Numbered from the stretch's first letter, positions 1 through 8,352 are shown. The stretch is 64,000 bases of DNA from CAYLJJ01 sp964384025 (GCA_964384025.1 CAYLJJ010000018.1:11367-75366), one strand, 5' to 3'. A program made the numbers and translations. Notes: generated from the sequence alone by a model not told the origin.

Positions 1-1618
1 AGATCTCATGCTCCTGAACCTCACAGCTCGGATCTTGGAAGCAGCGCTCTGGATCTAGGCCCTCACAGCCCTCAAAAATGTTGGGTACACAGACCAGCTC
101 CACCAGACAACCACATTCACAGTCTGCATCATCAGGATCACAGACGCAGTCCAAGCAGATGTCAGCGTCCGAGAGCGGCTCTATATGGCAGCCAGGGGCT
201 TGCTCACAGCGCTCTGGGCTCAGACTCTCACAGCCCTCTGTTTGGCGCTCCACGCAGCTCCCCCCATCAAGACAGCGACACTCAACACCCTCAGGGCAAT
301 CACAGAGGCCATCCCGATCCTGGAGCCACTCACAGGCGGGGTTCTCCATACAGGCTTCAGGCTCGAAGATCGCTCCACAGGCTTCAGGCTCTTGGGGGAG
401 ACACTCACCCCAGCGTTCACAGAAGCAATCCACATCGGTGTCATCAGCATCGTCACAGTCACAGCCTTCACCATCCCAACGCCAACCACAGGCGGGATCC
501 TGATCACAGCGCTCAGGCTCCGCATATTCAGCACAGGAGGAGGGGGGAGCGGGGAGGCAGATCTCCTCAACCCAGCAGGGCTCAGGCATAGGCACACCCT
601 CAGGAGGCTCTTCAGCTTCTCGGGCGCTGTCTGCGCAGACCTCCACCTCATGAAGTTGGCAGTGGGGATCAACGACACAGGCATCTGGGCCGAGATCTTC
701 ACAGCTCTGGGGCTCATAGGGGAGGCACTCCCCCCAGGTCTCACAGGCACAATCATGAGCACAGTCAGGATCCCCTGGATCACACACGCAGCCTTCACAG
801 CCCTCACTCACATGGCTGTAACAGCTTGGATTCTGCTCACAATCTGAGAAGGAGAGGCTGATGCAGCCCTCGTGGGAGACGCAGATGAAGCTCTCATCCC
901 TTTGACGAGAGCCCACGCAATCAGGCCGCGCAGCACAGGTCCCAGGATCCAAACCCTCACAGCCCACTGTGGGTGGATGGCAACCCTCAGGACCCCACTC
1001 ACAGTTCGCCGCCTCACAGCGCGCTGGATCTGGCTGATCACAGCGCGCAGGAGCCTGAGCCTCATGGCAATCCTCGTTCCACCAGAAACATCCCGAAGCG
1101 ACACAGGCTTCAGGGCTGGGCTGTGCTCCACAAGGCAGGCCGATCTCCTCACAGCCTCCATCTCCCCAGCCACAGTCGAGGCGGGTCGCGCACTGACCCT
1201 CATCCAGGCGCCCACAAGCGGCCTCCGCTGCAGATCGACAATCGCCAAAGCTGCCATCATCATAGTGTCGGATAACACACGCCTCTTGGGGGGCACAGGC
1301 GGCTTCATCTAGGAGATGGCAGGGCTGCCCTTCAGCCTCTATACAGTGGCCCTTAAACTGAGGTTGGCCTTCTGTCTCTTGGTACTCGTCAGGGATGAAT
1401 TTGAGGTCCAACTCTTGAAAGCTGCACTCGGCGCTGCTGCGGCAGGCTTCAGGATCCAGATCTGCGCAGCTTCCTGGGGCGCCGCCTGTCCCCCCAGAGC
1501 CTGCGAAGCCTTCATCGATGTAACCTCCAGGACTGCCTCCATCGCTCTCTGCAGGCAACTCGATACAGGAGACCGCCAAGCAGGCGAGGCTCAAGAGCGC
1601 TCCACGTGTCAAACTCAT
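1..1618 (-). CDS. Cysteine-rich lipoprotein, C-terminus beyond the window
   Basis: The minus-strand frame is open from an ATG at 1618 to the left edge (about 539 codons, no stop), so the gene is partial. AGGAG lies just upstream of the ATG. The N-terminus (MSLTRGALLSLACLAVSC) is a lipoprotein signal with lipobox AVSC, so the product should be lipid-anchored in the envelope. After a Gly/Ser-rich linker comes a cysteine-dense body with loose repeats of the type CE-x-L-x-PE-x-C followed by P-x-C, and several C-x-CDP-D-DADC segments. Tryptophan and acidic residues are common, and no catalytic motif is visible. Such disulfide-rich lipoproteins are frequent in Myxococcota; the function is unknown. 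Frames on the opposite strand here are its antisense. Confidence 0.85.
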   Translation of the reverse strand, partial: MSLTRGALLSLACLAVSCIELPAESDGGSPGGYIDEGFAGSGGTGGAPGSCADLDPEACRSSAECSFQELDLKFIPDEYQETEGQPQFKGHCIEAEGQPCHLLDEAACAPQEACVIRHYDDGSFGDCRSAAEAACGRLDEGQCATRLDCGWGDGGCEEIGLPCGAQPSPEACVASGCFWWNEDCHEAQAPARCDQPDPARCEAANCEWGPEGCHPPTVGCEGLDPGTCAARPDCVGSRQRDESFICVSHEGCISLSFSDCEQNPSCYSHVSEGCEGCVCDPGDPDCAHDCACETWGECLPYEPQSCEDLGPDACVVDPHCQLHEVEVCADSAREAEEPPEGVPMPEPCWVEEICLPAPPSSCAEYAEPERCDQDPACGWRWDGEGCDCDDADDTDVDCFCERWGECLPQEPEACGAIFEPEACMENPACEWLQDRDGLCDCPEGVECRCLDGGSCVERQTEGCESLSPERCEQAPGCHIEPLSDADICLDCVCDPDDADCECGCLVELVCVPNIFEGCEGLDPERCFQDPSCEVQEHEI

Positions 1619-1948
1619 CTTCACTCCTCAGCTGGAACGGGGCGCGGCATAGCAAAAAACAGGCCCTCCATAAGTACCTGTAAAATCAACTCTGTTCTCT
1701 GATGATCTCAAAAAAAGCTCGGTATTTTCAGGGAGGGGCAAGGAAAGTTGAGGGGGCTTCTCTGACTCCGAACCAAGGCTGCTTTATCCACTGGGTACAT
1801 ATCCTTCAAACCCATGTCTAAGCGCTTGGCATTGCAGAGAATATTCAAACCTCGCAAAATATGATGTAAGAGCGACTGATACTGCTCAAACCGGAACGAG
1901 CGGTAACATGCAACTAAGAATCAATTGTCGATCACTCCATCTCCAGCA
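1619..1948. other. Gene-poor stretch with a possible gene remnant
   Basis: About 330 bases separate the cysteine-rich lipoprotein from the TetR gene. I see no RNA gene or terminator with a T-tract. On the minus strand a frame of about 70 codons is open from 1920 to a TGA at 1708-1710. It has no ATG, and the codon just before it is a stop. Its translation (for example FEQYQSLLHHILRGLNIL) looks protein-like but I do not recognise it. It may be a decayed fragment; this is a weak call. Confidence 0.3.
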
Positions 1949-2575
1949 CTACCGGTTACGTTGGTTGGGCTGAGTCAGTATCGCTCGAAGCACCGCTTCC
2001 ATGCTGTCGTGAATTCGTGCCCAATCCTCTTCATCAGCGATTGGTAAGCCCGCAAAGATGCTGATGTTCTGGGAACGCACCGACAAGTAGTTGATCGCCG
2101 CAGCGAACAACGTGACCACCAACCCTACGAGCGGTGGTGGTGTCCCCTCCGCCTCCATCGCCGCTGCAAACTCTCCAGAGCGGCGCTCACGCACCGCCTC
2201 CAAAGCGGTGGTCAGCGCGGTTCGCTCAACACACTCCTGTCCCAACAACGCGAGGGTATGGGGTCGAGCCCGGAGGCCGCGTGAGAAGTTCGCCAAGGTC
2301 AAAGCGATACGCCGTGCAGGGTCACGATTCGCGAGCGCCTCGCGATTCGTTCCAAGCACCTCCTCAAGTGATGGCCAGAAGTCAGCTGTCTCAGCATAGA
2401 CCGCCAACAACCCGTCAAGGTTGCCGAAGTAGCGGTAGATCAAGGCCTTATCAACGCAGGCATGGGCCGCGATCTGCTTGATAGTTAAACCCACCACGCC
2501 GACCGTTCGCAGCTGCTCACCGACCGCTATGAGCAGCCGGTCTTCGGTTTCCTGGCGACGCTTCTGCTTCTTCAT
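1949..2575 (-). CDS. TetR/AcrR-family transcriptional regulator
   Basis: A DNA-binding repressor of the TetR family, about 208 residues, the usual length. The N-terminal helix-turn-helix is clear: an Arg/Lys-rich lead (KKQKRRQETEDRLL), then LTIKQIAAHACVDKALIYRYFG, which matches the family pattern T-x-x-x-IA-x-x-A-x-V-x-x-x-x-IY-x-YF. The remainder is a helical ligand-binding and dimerisation domain, which is variable, so the inducer cannot be told. I chose the ATG at 2575; an in-frame TTG at 2605 adds ten residues. A promoter and a perfect 7-4-7 inverted repeat lie immediately upstream, which fits autorepression. No obvious target operon is adjacent. Confidence 0.9.
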   Translation of the reverse strand: MKKQKRRQETEDRLLIAVGEQLRTVGVVGLTIKQIAAHACVDKALIYRYFGNLDGLLAVYAETADFWPSLEEVLGTNREALANRDPARRIALTLANFSRGLRARPHTLALLGQECVERTALTTALEAVRERRSGEFAAAMEAEGTPPPLVGLVVTLFAAAINYLSVRSQNISIFAGLPIADEEDWARIHDSMEAVLRAILTQPNQRNR

Positions 2576-2616
2576 AAAAGGGAAGAGAACAGTAGATGAA
2601 CCCAAGAGTAAACATT

Positions 2617-2634
2617 TATCACTCCGAAGTGATA
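2617..2634. promoter_or_regulatory. Probable TetR operator (7-4-7 inverted repeat)
   Basis: Perfect inverted repeat TATCACT-CCGA-AGTGATA. It covers the expected transcription start of the regulator gene and ends just before its possible start codons. A degenerate second copy with the same half-sites (TATCAC and GTGA) lies at 2667-2682, next to the -35 element. The position and symmetry are those of an autoregulatory TetR operator; binding is inferred. Confidence 0.6.
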
Positions 2635-2636
2635 TT

Positions 2637-2666
2637 TTTATAGATCTATGGTCGTCTTAGAGTTAA
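2637..2666 (-). promoter_or_regulatory. Sigma-70-type promoter of the TetR gene
   Basis: On the minus strand TTAACT (2666-2661) and TATAAA (2642-2637) are separated by 18 bases. This is a good match to -35 and -10 elements and would start transcription near 2630, inside the inverted repeat at 2617-2634. Confidence 0.5.
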
Positions 2667-2845
2667 TATCACATGATGGTGACTTTTTTTGCAGCCCCCA
2701 CAGCGAGGAGTCTTGATGATGTACGCTCCCTTCTCTCAGGCTCAATCCTATTGGTTGCTACTTCCCGTTGAAGTAGGCGGGATAGGTGTAAGGTAGGCAT
2801 TTTTTTACAGAAGTATTATCCTGCGTGTGAAGTTCGGATACTTGG

Positions 2846-3058
2846 TTAGGTATCCCAGCGCCTGAGCATTTTGGCGTATATGAAATTCCATTCGATGCGG
2901 GGAGAGAGGGGATCCATCTCGAGCGCATTAACGGTGGAGAGATTTTGAACATCAAGCACATGCGTGTACTTTCTAGGAATCGCTTTGAACTTCTTATCTT
3001 CTCGTACTCGAATGCGCCGAATGGATTCAAAAGTCTGCTCTAGGAGTGAATTGTCCAT
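2846..3058 (-). CDS. Small hypothetical protein, doubtful
   Basis: A 70-residue frame starting at an ATG with GAGAG a few bases upstream. The product is charged and basic at its N-terminus (ESIRRIRVREDKKFKAIPRK) with no signal peptide, membrane segment or motif I recognise. It lies between the TetR promoter region and the divergently read cysteine-rich lipoprotein. A competing frame on the same strand (2758-3030) overlaps it, and neither is compelling. It could be a small real gene or the tail of a decayed one. Apart from this frame, 2667-3111 shows no gene. Confidence 0.25.
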   Translation of the reverse strand: MDNSLLEQTFESIRRIRVREDKKFKAIPRKYTHVLDVQNLSTVNALEMDPLSPRIEWNFIYAKMLRRWDT

Positions 3059-3111
3059 TGGATACTCTCATATACAGCATTGGTGCTGATCAAGAGAACA
3101 GGAGACCTGGA

Positions 3112-4299
3112 ATGCGTATTGGTGGAATAACATGCCGGTTAATGGGTGCTGTTTCGTGGATGCTTGCAGCTGGGGCTATCATCTTCGTAGGATGCTCCGA
3201 TCCAGCTGAAACGGGAAAGGCTTGCGCCGAGAGCGACTTGATCGCACAGTGTCCGCTTGGCTCAAATCCGATACTTGATGCTCGAGCAACCAGCACATGT
3301 CAGGGTTCAGCTGAGGGTGCTCTCATCGAGGAGAGTGGGTCGGTGACAGGTTCCTGCGAGGGAGCTGGGAGTTGCCGTGTACTCTGCCAGTTTCAGAGCC
3401 CATGTGACTGTGGAGTGCGGGTCTATTCGAGCGAAGAGATCATCTGTAACGAATGTGAGCTGACCAGCTGTGTTCCAGCAGAAGAGCGCTGCGATGGCAT
3501 CGTCCGCGAGATCTGTAACCAGGATGGCAACCAATGGGAAAATGTAGCCTGCGCGGCGGGGGAGAAGTGCGTTCCAAACGGCCCAGATCGGACAATCTGT
3601 GATGCGTCGTGCCCAGAAGAAAATGCAGCAAACTGTGACGGCGATTTGTCGGATGGTTGCGAAGCGCTCAACACTTTGGACAACTGCGGCGGCTGTGACC
3701 AACCCTGCCAAATTTCTTCAGGGACAGGAACATGTGAAACCGGAACCTGCCAAGTGGCGAGCTGCGATGCAGGCGCTCAAGACCTCAACAACGATCCCAT
3801 TGACGGCTGTGAAGCGGTTTGCACCCCTGATGCAACTCGCTGTGCCTCGAATGACTTCGAGATCTGCAGCGCGGATGGCCAGTGGGAAGCTCGGCAGGAG
3901 TGTGGCGAGGACGATCCAGATCGCTATGTCGTGCTGATCGCGTCGTGTTGGGAGAACCATTCGCTGGGAACTGGCTGTTTTGAGTGCGAGCCTGGGGAAG
4001 AGATGTGCAGCCCAGATATGCAGGAAAACACAATCCGGTATACCTGCGATAACACAGGCAACTGGGAGCGAAGCAACTGCGGTTTTGGGGCGATCGAGGA
4101 GATCCGTTGCTACGACGATGACGACACGCACCCATTTGGAAGCGGGTGCTTTGAGTGTTTTCCTAATTACATCGAATGCGGCAGCGACGGCGACCTCTAC
4201 TCATGTAATGCAAGCACGGGGCTCTTCGAGTTTCACATCGATTGCGGCGACAGTGGCTGTGGCCCTGGTGAGGATATTTCCATCGATGAGTGTCGCTGA
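3112..4299 (+). CDS. Cysteine-rich lipoprotein with NCGGC motif
   Basis: About 395 residues from the ATG at 3112, which has GGAG seven bases upstream; an in-frame GTG at 3046 would only add a non-signal leader. The N-terminus (SWMLAAGAIIFVGC) is a lipoprotein signal with lipobox FVGC. The body is rich in cysteine pairs and includes SDGCEALNTLDNCGGC near residue 200, a motif frequent in secreted myxobacterial proteins, and three C-rich units of the type C-x-P-x-x-x-x-C...DG-x-W. It is probably an extracellular disulfide-stabilised surface protein; no enzyme signature is visible. Its 3' end overlaps the convergent gene by 99 bases. Codon choice differs visibly from the genes to its right. Confidence 0.8.
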   Translation: MRIGGITCRLMGAVSWMLAAGAIIFVGCSDPAETGKACAESDLIAQCPLGSNPILDARATSTCQGSAEGALIEESGSVTGSCEGAGSCRVLCQFQSPCDCGVRVYSSEEIICNECELTSCVPAEERCDGIVREICNQDGNQWENVACAAGEKCVPNGPDRTICDASCPEENAANCDGDLSDGCEALNTLDNCGGCDQPCQISSGTGTCETGTCQVASCDAGAQDLNNDPIDGCEAVCTPDATRCASNDFEICSADGQWEARQECGEDDPDRYVVLIASCWENHSLGTGCFECEPGEEMCSPDMQENTIRYTCDNTGNWERSNCGFGAIEEIRCYDDDDTHPFGSGCFECFPNYIECGSDGDLYSCNASTGLFEFHIDCGDSGCGPGEDISIDECR

Positions 4300-5376
4300 G
4301 CTTCCACCCTGGCTCGGATGTTGATGGTTTTTGTCGAAAGCTCTGCTTCGTTTGAGCCAAAGGAAACCATAACTTTTCCCCACCAATAAAAGCCCCTCTT
4401 GATGCTGGAAGATCCGCAGCGTAGGGCCACCCAAGTGAAAGCGCTGAGCGACCCCCTCCCCCGCTCTCCAGATCAGCAGCTCCTCATCTGTCCCCAGGGC
4501 CAACAGCTCCTTTGAGAGCAGCGATACGCTGAAGATGGGCTGCGCCAAGAGTGGTTCTGCTTCCCCCGAGGGATAGAGAGGCGCTCCACGGCGCCCCCTC
4601 AATAGCTCCCCATCAAAGGGGATCAAGAGATCATCCTTGAGTGGAGGGAGTGGCCCAGCTGTTCCCGCCAAACTGAGGCCAGCTCCATCGAAACGCAGAG
4701 GCCAACCCTGTCCCTCTGTATCTCGTAGCCAAAAGAGGCTGCCATCTCGGAAGATCTGGGTAAAAGAACGTCCGCTCAACTCTAGAGGGAGCGGAATGGG
4801 GAGCGCCTCTGGAGCGCCTGGTCGCCAACGCCAGAGGCGATGCTCTCCCACCGCCCAAACAAACTGATCATCATAGATCGCATCTTTGAGCCCCCCTGCC
4901 ACCGCACGCCACTCCAAGAAACGCCCATCTTTCTGTAGCCCTCGTCCCCAGGAGCCCATCAACAGCACTCTTCCATCAGGCAGGCTCTGAGCCCAACGGC
5001 TCCCAGAGGGGGGAGACTCTCCCTTCTGAATGAGAGGCCATCCTGCTGGAGCCTCTCCACGCCAACGCAGCTCTCCAAGCTCAAAGCCCAGGCTTTGCTC
5101 CCTAAGCTTGAGCTGTAGGCGATCCCCCTTACAGCCCAGGCCCTCAATGAGCCCCTCTCTTCCAGGCTGAAGGAGGGGCAACCGCTGGCTCAGTTGAGGT
5201 CGAGGACCATCAAGGCGCCAACGCTCTACGCCATAGCTCCGCGCAGCGTAGAGCCAGGGTCCATCTAAACAGCCCGCGCGATAGCCTCCTCCGCCACCAC
5301 TGTGGATCTGATAAAGAGGAGGAGTTGGCCTTGCGCCGCAGCCACAGAGGAGGGAGAGGATGATCAACTTCTTCAA
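4201..5376 (-). CDS. Lipoprotein with repetitive beta-propeller-like body
   Basis: From the TTG at 5376 the protein begins LKKLIILSLLCGC, a short lipoprotein signal. Longer starts at 5448 and 5445 would place 24 polar residues before it. The body has Trp/Leu-rich segments recurring about every 40-50 residues (WAVGEHRLWRWRPG, LLALGTDEELLIW, LLLVGKSYGFLWL), suggesting a beta-propeller, which is inference. After about residue 350 (near 4330) the sequence turns polar and is read antisense to the end of the neighbouring gene, so the original C-terminus may have been lost. It is transcribed divergently from the PEGA protein gene. Confidence 0.75.
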   Translation of the reverse strand: MKKLIILSLLCGCGARPTPPLYQIHSGGGGGYRAGCLDGPWLYAARSYGVERWRLDGPRPQLSQRLPLLQPGREGLIEGLGCKGDRLQLKLREQSLGFELGELRWRGEAPAGWPLIQKGESPPSGSRWAQSLPDGRVLLMGSWGRGLQKDGRFLEWRAVAGGLKDAIYDDQFVWAVGEHRLWRWRPGAPEALPIPLPLELSGRSFTQIFRDGSLFWLRDTEGQGWPLRFDGAGLSLAGTAGPLPPLKDDLLIPFDGELLRGRRGAPLYPSGEAEPLLAQPIFSVSLLSKELLALGTDEELLIWRAGEGVAQRFHLGGPTLRIFQHQEGLLLVGKSYGFLWLKRSRAFDKNHQHPSQGGSSATLIDGNILTRATATVAAIDVKLEEPRACIT

Positions 5377-5434
5377 GGAGCGCTCTCTATATTTTTGTCG
5401 CTGGACCACGATCGTCTCTGATACAAAACAGCTC
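5377..5434. promoter_or_regulatory. Divergent intergenic region with weak promoter match
   Basis: If the two divergent genes start at the TTG (5376) and GTG (5435), 58 bases remain between them. On the plus strand TTGTCG and TGATAC lie 18 bases apart (TGATAC at 5419-5424), which would start transcription almost at the GTG, as in a leaderless mRNA. This is weak support. Confidence 0.3.
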
Positions 5435-6136
5435 GTGCGCCTCATCACTCCTATTTTTCTGCTGGGTTTGGCCTGGGCTCAAGCCCCAAAAGCTGCGCCC
5501 CCTCAGAGCGCTCCAGCCAAGCTACAGGCTCCAGCCTCTAAGGAGCACGCTCCTGAGCAGAAGATGGCCCTGCTGGTGATCCGCTCTCAGCAGGATGGGG
5601 TCCCGCTCTTCCTAGATGATGAGCAGCTTGGTGAGACCCCCATGCCGATGCCCTGGACGCTTCCACCTGGACCTCACCTTTTGATAGCGCGCCCCAAAGG
5701 AGCCCCTGTGGAGCGACATGAGCTGATGCTCAAGGCGGGTATGAAGAGGGAGCTTGAGATCCTCAGGCGAACTTCAAGCCCCTCAAATGAGCCCTCGGTT
5801 AAGGTGATCCATAGAGGCGCGGGTTTTTCTCTCAAGAGCGCGAGTTATGTCAGCGGAGGAGTCAGCTTGGCGGCTCTGGCGACGGGCCTCTACTTTGGTA
5901 TGGAAGCTCAATCATCGGCCCAGGAGGCTCAGGATCTGGACCACCTCAACGCGACGCGAAGCGATGAGTTGCGCTTAACGGATGAAGCGGAGTCGGCGGC
6001 ATTTAAGGCCCGAGTCTCCTTCGGCTTGGCGGGGATCAGCTTGCTCTCTGCAGCGACCCTGTTTCTTTTGAGCGAGGAGCCCCCGCTTCAAGCTTCCGTC
6101 TCTCTTCAGGGAGCGATGTTGGGGGGGCGATTTTGA
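5435..6136 (+). CDS. PEGA-domain envelope protein
   Basis: The GTG at 5435 gives a clean Sec signal (RLITPIFLLGLAWAQA) and about 233 residues. An ATG at 5360 preceded by a purine run is possible, but that run is the antisense of the Leu/Ser codons of the divergent lipoprotein signal. After an Ala/Pro linker comes one PEGA domain (LLVIRSQQDGVPLFLDDEQL followed by GETPMP and LPPGPHLL), a beta-rich module usually found outside the membrane. Two hydrophobic helices near the end flank a polar, Ala/Glu/Asp-rich stretch. The same PEGA plus two-helix plan occurs in the partial gene at 63167-64000. The next gene starts inside its stop codon, so this is the first gene of a three-gene operon ending in a kinase. 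Confidence 0.85.
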   Translation: MRLITPIFLLGLAWAQAPKAAPPQSAPAKLQAPASKEHAPEQKMALLVIRSQQDGVPLFLDDEQLGETPMPMPWTLPPGPHLLIARPKGAPVERHELMLKAGMKRELEILRRTSSPSNEPSVKVIHRGAGFSLKSASYVSGGVSLAALATGLYFGMEAQSSAQEAQDLDHLNATRSDELRLTDEAESAAFKARVSFGLAGISLLSAATLFLLSEEPPLQASVSLQGAMLGGRF

Positions 6137-6780
6137 GCCTCAGAAGGGTTTGGCTCCTCTCTCTGCTCCTGGGTTGCTATCCAGACCTTCCCGGTCGAGG
6201 TTGCAAAAATAGAGAGGACTGTTTCTTAGATGAGATCTGTGTCGGAGGGAGCTGCGCTCAGGCTCCTCAACGCCCTGAAGCCAGTTTGGGAGAGGTTGGA
6301 GCTGAGACAGAAGAGGTTCTGGATGTTGGAGTCTTGGACGCTCCAAGCCCAGATGTTCCCGACAGTGAAGCTCTCCTGGATCTCTCCTCTATGGAGTTGG
6401 AGCCCTTGGACTCAAGGTTAGAGCCCTTAGATATTGAAGCTTTGGACGCTCTACGTTCTGAGGTTGAGGTCCCAGACACAGCGCCTTCCCAAGATCTCTC
6501 CACAATCGTCTTGGATTCAGAGCTGGAGCCCTTAGACCTTGGGGCTTTAGATGTTCTGCGCTCTGAGGTCGAGATACCAGATGCTGACCCCCTCCAGGAT
6601 CTCTTGGATACAGAGCTGGAGTCCTCAGATGTCAACGCTCAAGATGTCCTGCACTCTGAGGCTGAGATCCCCGATGCTGGCTCTCCCTCAGATCTCTCTG
6701 ACTCGGAGAGCGACATCAACTCAGAGGACTCTGTTGACCAAGGAGATGGTTCAGACAGAGAGGATGTTGGTGGAGCCTAA
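6133..6780 (+). CDS. Acidic repeat lipoprotein
   Basis: It starts at a TTG overlapping the upstream stop (TTGA), so it is translationally coupled. The N-terminus VWLLSLLLGC is a lipoprotein signal. A single Cys-rich knot (CKNREDCFLDEICVGGSC) is followed by about 170 residues of very acidic repeats with units such as LEPLDIEALDALRSEVEVPD. The knot resembles those of the large lipoproteins at 50521 and 61920. The repeats look like an extended spacer or a calcium-binding or adhesive tail; no catalytic function is visible. It lies between a PEGA protein and a membrane kinase, so a sensor or anchor role for the kinase is possible but unproven. Confidence 0.8.
   Translation: MSLRRVWLLSLLLGCYPDLPGRGCKNREDCFLDEICVGGSCAQAPQRPEASLGEVGAETEEVLDVGVLDAPSPDVPDSEALLDLSSMELEPLDSRLEPLDIEALDALRSEVEVPDTAPSQDLSTIVLDSELEPLDLGALDVLRSEVEIPDADPLQDLLDTELESSDVNAQDVLHSEAEIPDAGSPSDLSDSESDINSEDSVDQGDGSDREDVGGA
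6421..6711 (+). repeat. Three imperfect in-frame repeats, 93-105 bp
   Basis: Units begin at 6421, 6526 and 6619, each opening with GAGYCCTYAGA and continuing through a GCTCTGAGG-like core. They encode the acidic LEPLD/ALD/SEVE/PD repeats of the lipoprotein. Length differences between units are multiples of three, so the frame is kept. Confidence 0.7.
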
Positions 6781-6798
6781 TGGCTCCTGGGGGCTTAG

Positions 6799-8214
6799 AT
6801 GAAACCGCTCCCTTTTGGACGCTACACTCTCCTAAAAAAGATCGCCGCTGGGGGCACCGCAGATATCTCTCTAGCGCGGCTCCAGGGCGCCGATGGCTTC
6901 GCGCGACATCTGGTGATCAAGCGTCTCCATCCTCACCTCAGCGGAGAGGAAAGCTTCAGCCAGCTGATCTTGGATGAGGCTCGCCTAGCAGCTCACCTCC
7001 ATCATGGCCATATCATCGAGATCTATGAGGTGGGCTGCGAAGAGGGGCAGCCCTATATCGCCATGGAGTATCTCCCTGGTCCTGATCTGGGGCGTCTACT
7101 CAGAGATGCTCGTCGCCGAAAACGACGCCTGTTGATCTGGGATCCAGAGGAAGAAGAGTGGAGCCGGATTGGGCTCTCTGCTGAGCTGCTCATCGCCAAA
7201 GATGAGGCGGAGGCGCTCCAACACTCAAGCTCAGGATCGATCGATCTGGCGATCTTACCTGCTTCCCTGCCCCCAGAGAGCGAGCTGATCCAGAGTCTTC
7301 AGCGAGAGCACCCTGAGCTGCTGCGGGTGCTGCTGCGTGGTCCCAGCCAGGAGCGCTGTTTTGGCTGCTTGGTGGCTGAGTCTCAGGAGGAGCTGATCAA
7401 GCTGGTTCAGGCCAGCCTGAAGCTCTCACTTCCCCCAGAACTCTCTCTTCAGATCCTCCGAGCAGTGGCTGACGCGCTTCATTACGCTCACAGCGCTCAG
7501 GACTTTGAGGGGCGACCTCTGGAGATCATCCATCGAGATATCAACCCCAGCAACCTCCTGCTCTCTGTCAATGGAGCGATCAAGCTGGTCGACTTTGGGA
7601 TCGCTCGAGCCCGCAGCAGCGTCCCAAGACCTGGAACCCTCATCGGGACCTACCACTATATGAGCCCCGAACAAGCCTCCGCTTTGCCGTTGGACTCTCG
7701 CTCAGATCTCTTCTCCTTTGGGACTCTGCTCTACACTCTCCTGGAGGGAGAGAATCCCTACCGAGCAGAGAGTTCCTTTGGGACCCTACGCGCCATCAAA
7801 GAGGGTCCTTGTCCTCAGCTCAAAGCTCCCGGTATCCCTCAGCGGCTCCGAACGCTCTTCTTAAAAACCCAGAGTAAGGCACCCGAGGGGCGCTTCTCCA
7901 GCACCGAGGAGCTGCTGGCTGAGCTGGAGAAGATCCTTCATATGGAGGGGATCTCGCTGAGCCCTCGACGCTTAGCGCGCTTTATGTCAGTGGTCTATAG
8001 CTCAAAAGAGCTGAGCGCCTTTGGTGTTCAAGGCACAGGGCATGTCAACCTCAACCCAGAGATCGAAGTGGATCTTGAAGATCTGGACGCTCCTCTCTCT
8101 GAACCTCCTCAGTGGCATCCGGTAGAGAGCGTCGAGAGCCAGCCCCAGAGCATCTTATGGGTCCTCCTCCTGATTCTCTCTATGGTGATGTTGATGGGAG
8201 TTTGGTGGTTTTAA
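6799..8214 (+). CDS. Ser/Thr protein kinase with receiver-like insert and C-terminal TM
   Basis: Hanks-type kinase of 471 residues. N-lobe: glycine loop IAAGGTADISLAR (15-27), Lys41, Glu60. C-lobe: HRD 245-247, Asn252, DFG 265-267, SPE 289-291; all catalytic residues are present. About 100 residues (roughly 108-207) are inserted between the hinge (MEYLPGPDLGRLLRDA) and the helix SLQILRAVADALHYAH; the kinase at 17086 lacks them. The insert has a receiver-like order: strand RRLLIWD, AELLIAKDEAEALQ, IDLAILP, LLRVLLRG, FGCLVAES, then a helix, but Pro replaces the phospho-acceptor Asp. One membrane helix (452-470) ends the protein, so the kinase faces the cytoplasm with almost no external part. 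It lies 18 bases after the acidic lipoprotein gene. Confidence 0.93.
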   Translation: MKPLPFGRYTLLKKIAAGGTADISLARLQGADGFARHLVIKRLHPHLSGEESFSQLILDEARLAAHLHHGHIIEIYEVGCEEGQPYIAMEYLPGPDLGRLLRDARRRKRRLLIWDPEEEEWSRIGLSAELLIAKDEAEALQHSSSGSIDLAILPASLPPESELIQSLQREHPELLRVLLRGPSQERCFGCLVAESQEELIKLVQASLKLSLPPELSLQILRAVADALHYAHSAQDFEGRPLEIIHRDINPSNLLLSVNGAIKLVDFGIARARSSVPRPGTLIGTYHYMSPEQASALPLDSRSDLFSFGTLLYTLLEGENPYRAESSFGTLRAIKEGPCPQLKAPGIPQRLRTLFLKTQSKAPEGRFSSTEELLAELEKILHMEGISLSPRRLARFMSVVYSSKELSAFGVQGTGHVNLNPEIEVDLEDLDAPLSEPPQWHPVESVESQPQSILWVLLLILSMVMLMGVWWF

Positions 8215-8352
8215 AACCCGACCCAGGCCCTTGAGATGGTTGAGAAGCTCTCAAAAATTACACCATCTCTGAAGGGGATTGAGCTTGAGGAGTGATCTGT
8301 AGGTTGCCATTATAGAGCCTCAAGGAACCGTTCCCATTTGAGGAGATCTTCA

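Noticed and set aside
185..847. Plus-strand open frame of 220 codons (also frames at 872-1312 and 78-503)
   Set aside because: These are antisense to the cysteine-rich lipoprotein gene, which has a lipoprotein signal, ribosome-binding site and conserved Cys spacing; the plus frames have no recognisable protein character.
220..1308. Minus-strand frames at 220-807 and 808-1308
   Set aside because: They are in a different frame from the Cys-rich gene that spans the whole region from 1618 to the left edge and are not Cys-patterned.
2758..3030. Minus-strand frame of 90 codons overlapping 2846-3058
   Set aside because: No start signal, no motif and a Ser/Pro/Arg-rich composition typical of chance frames; the alternative frame is slightly better but also doubtful.
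3307..4135. Minus-strand frames opposite the 3112-4299 lipoprotein
   Set aside because: Antisense shadows of a clear lipoprotein gene; no independent signal.
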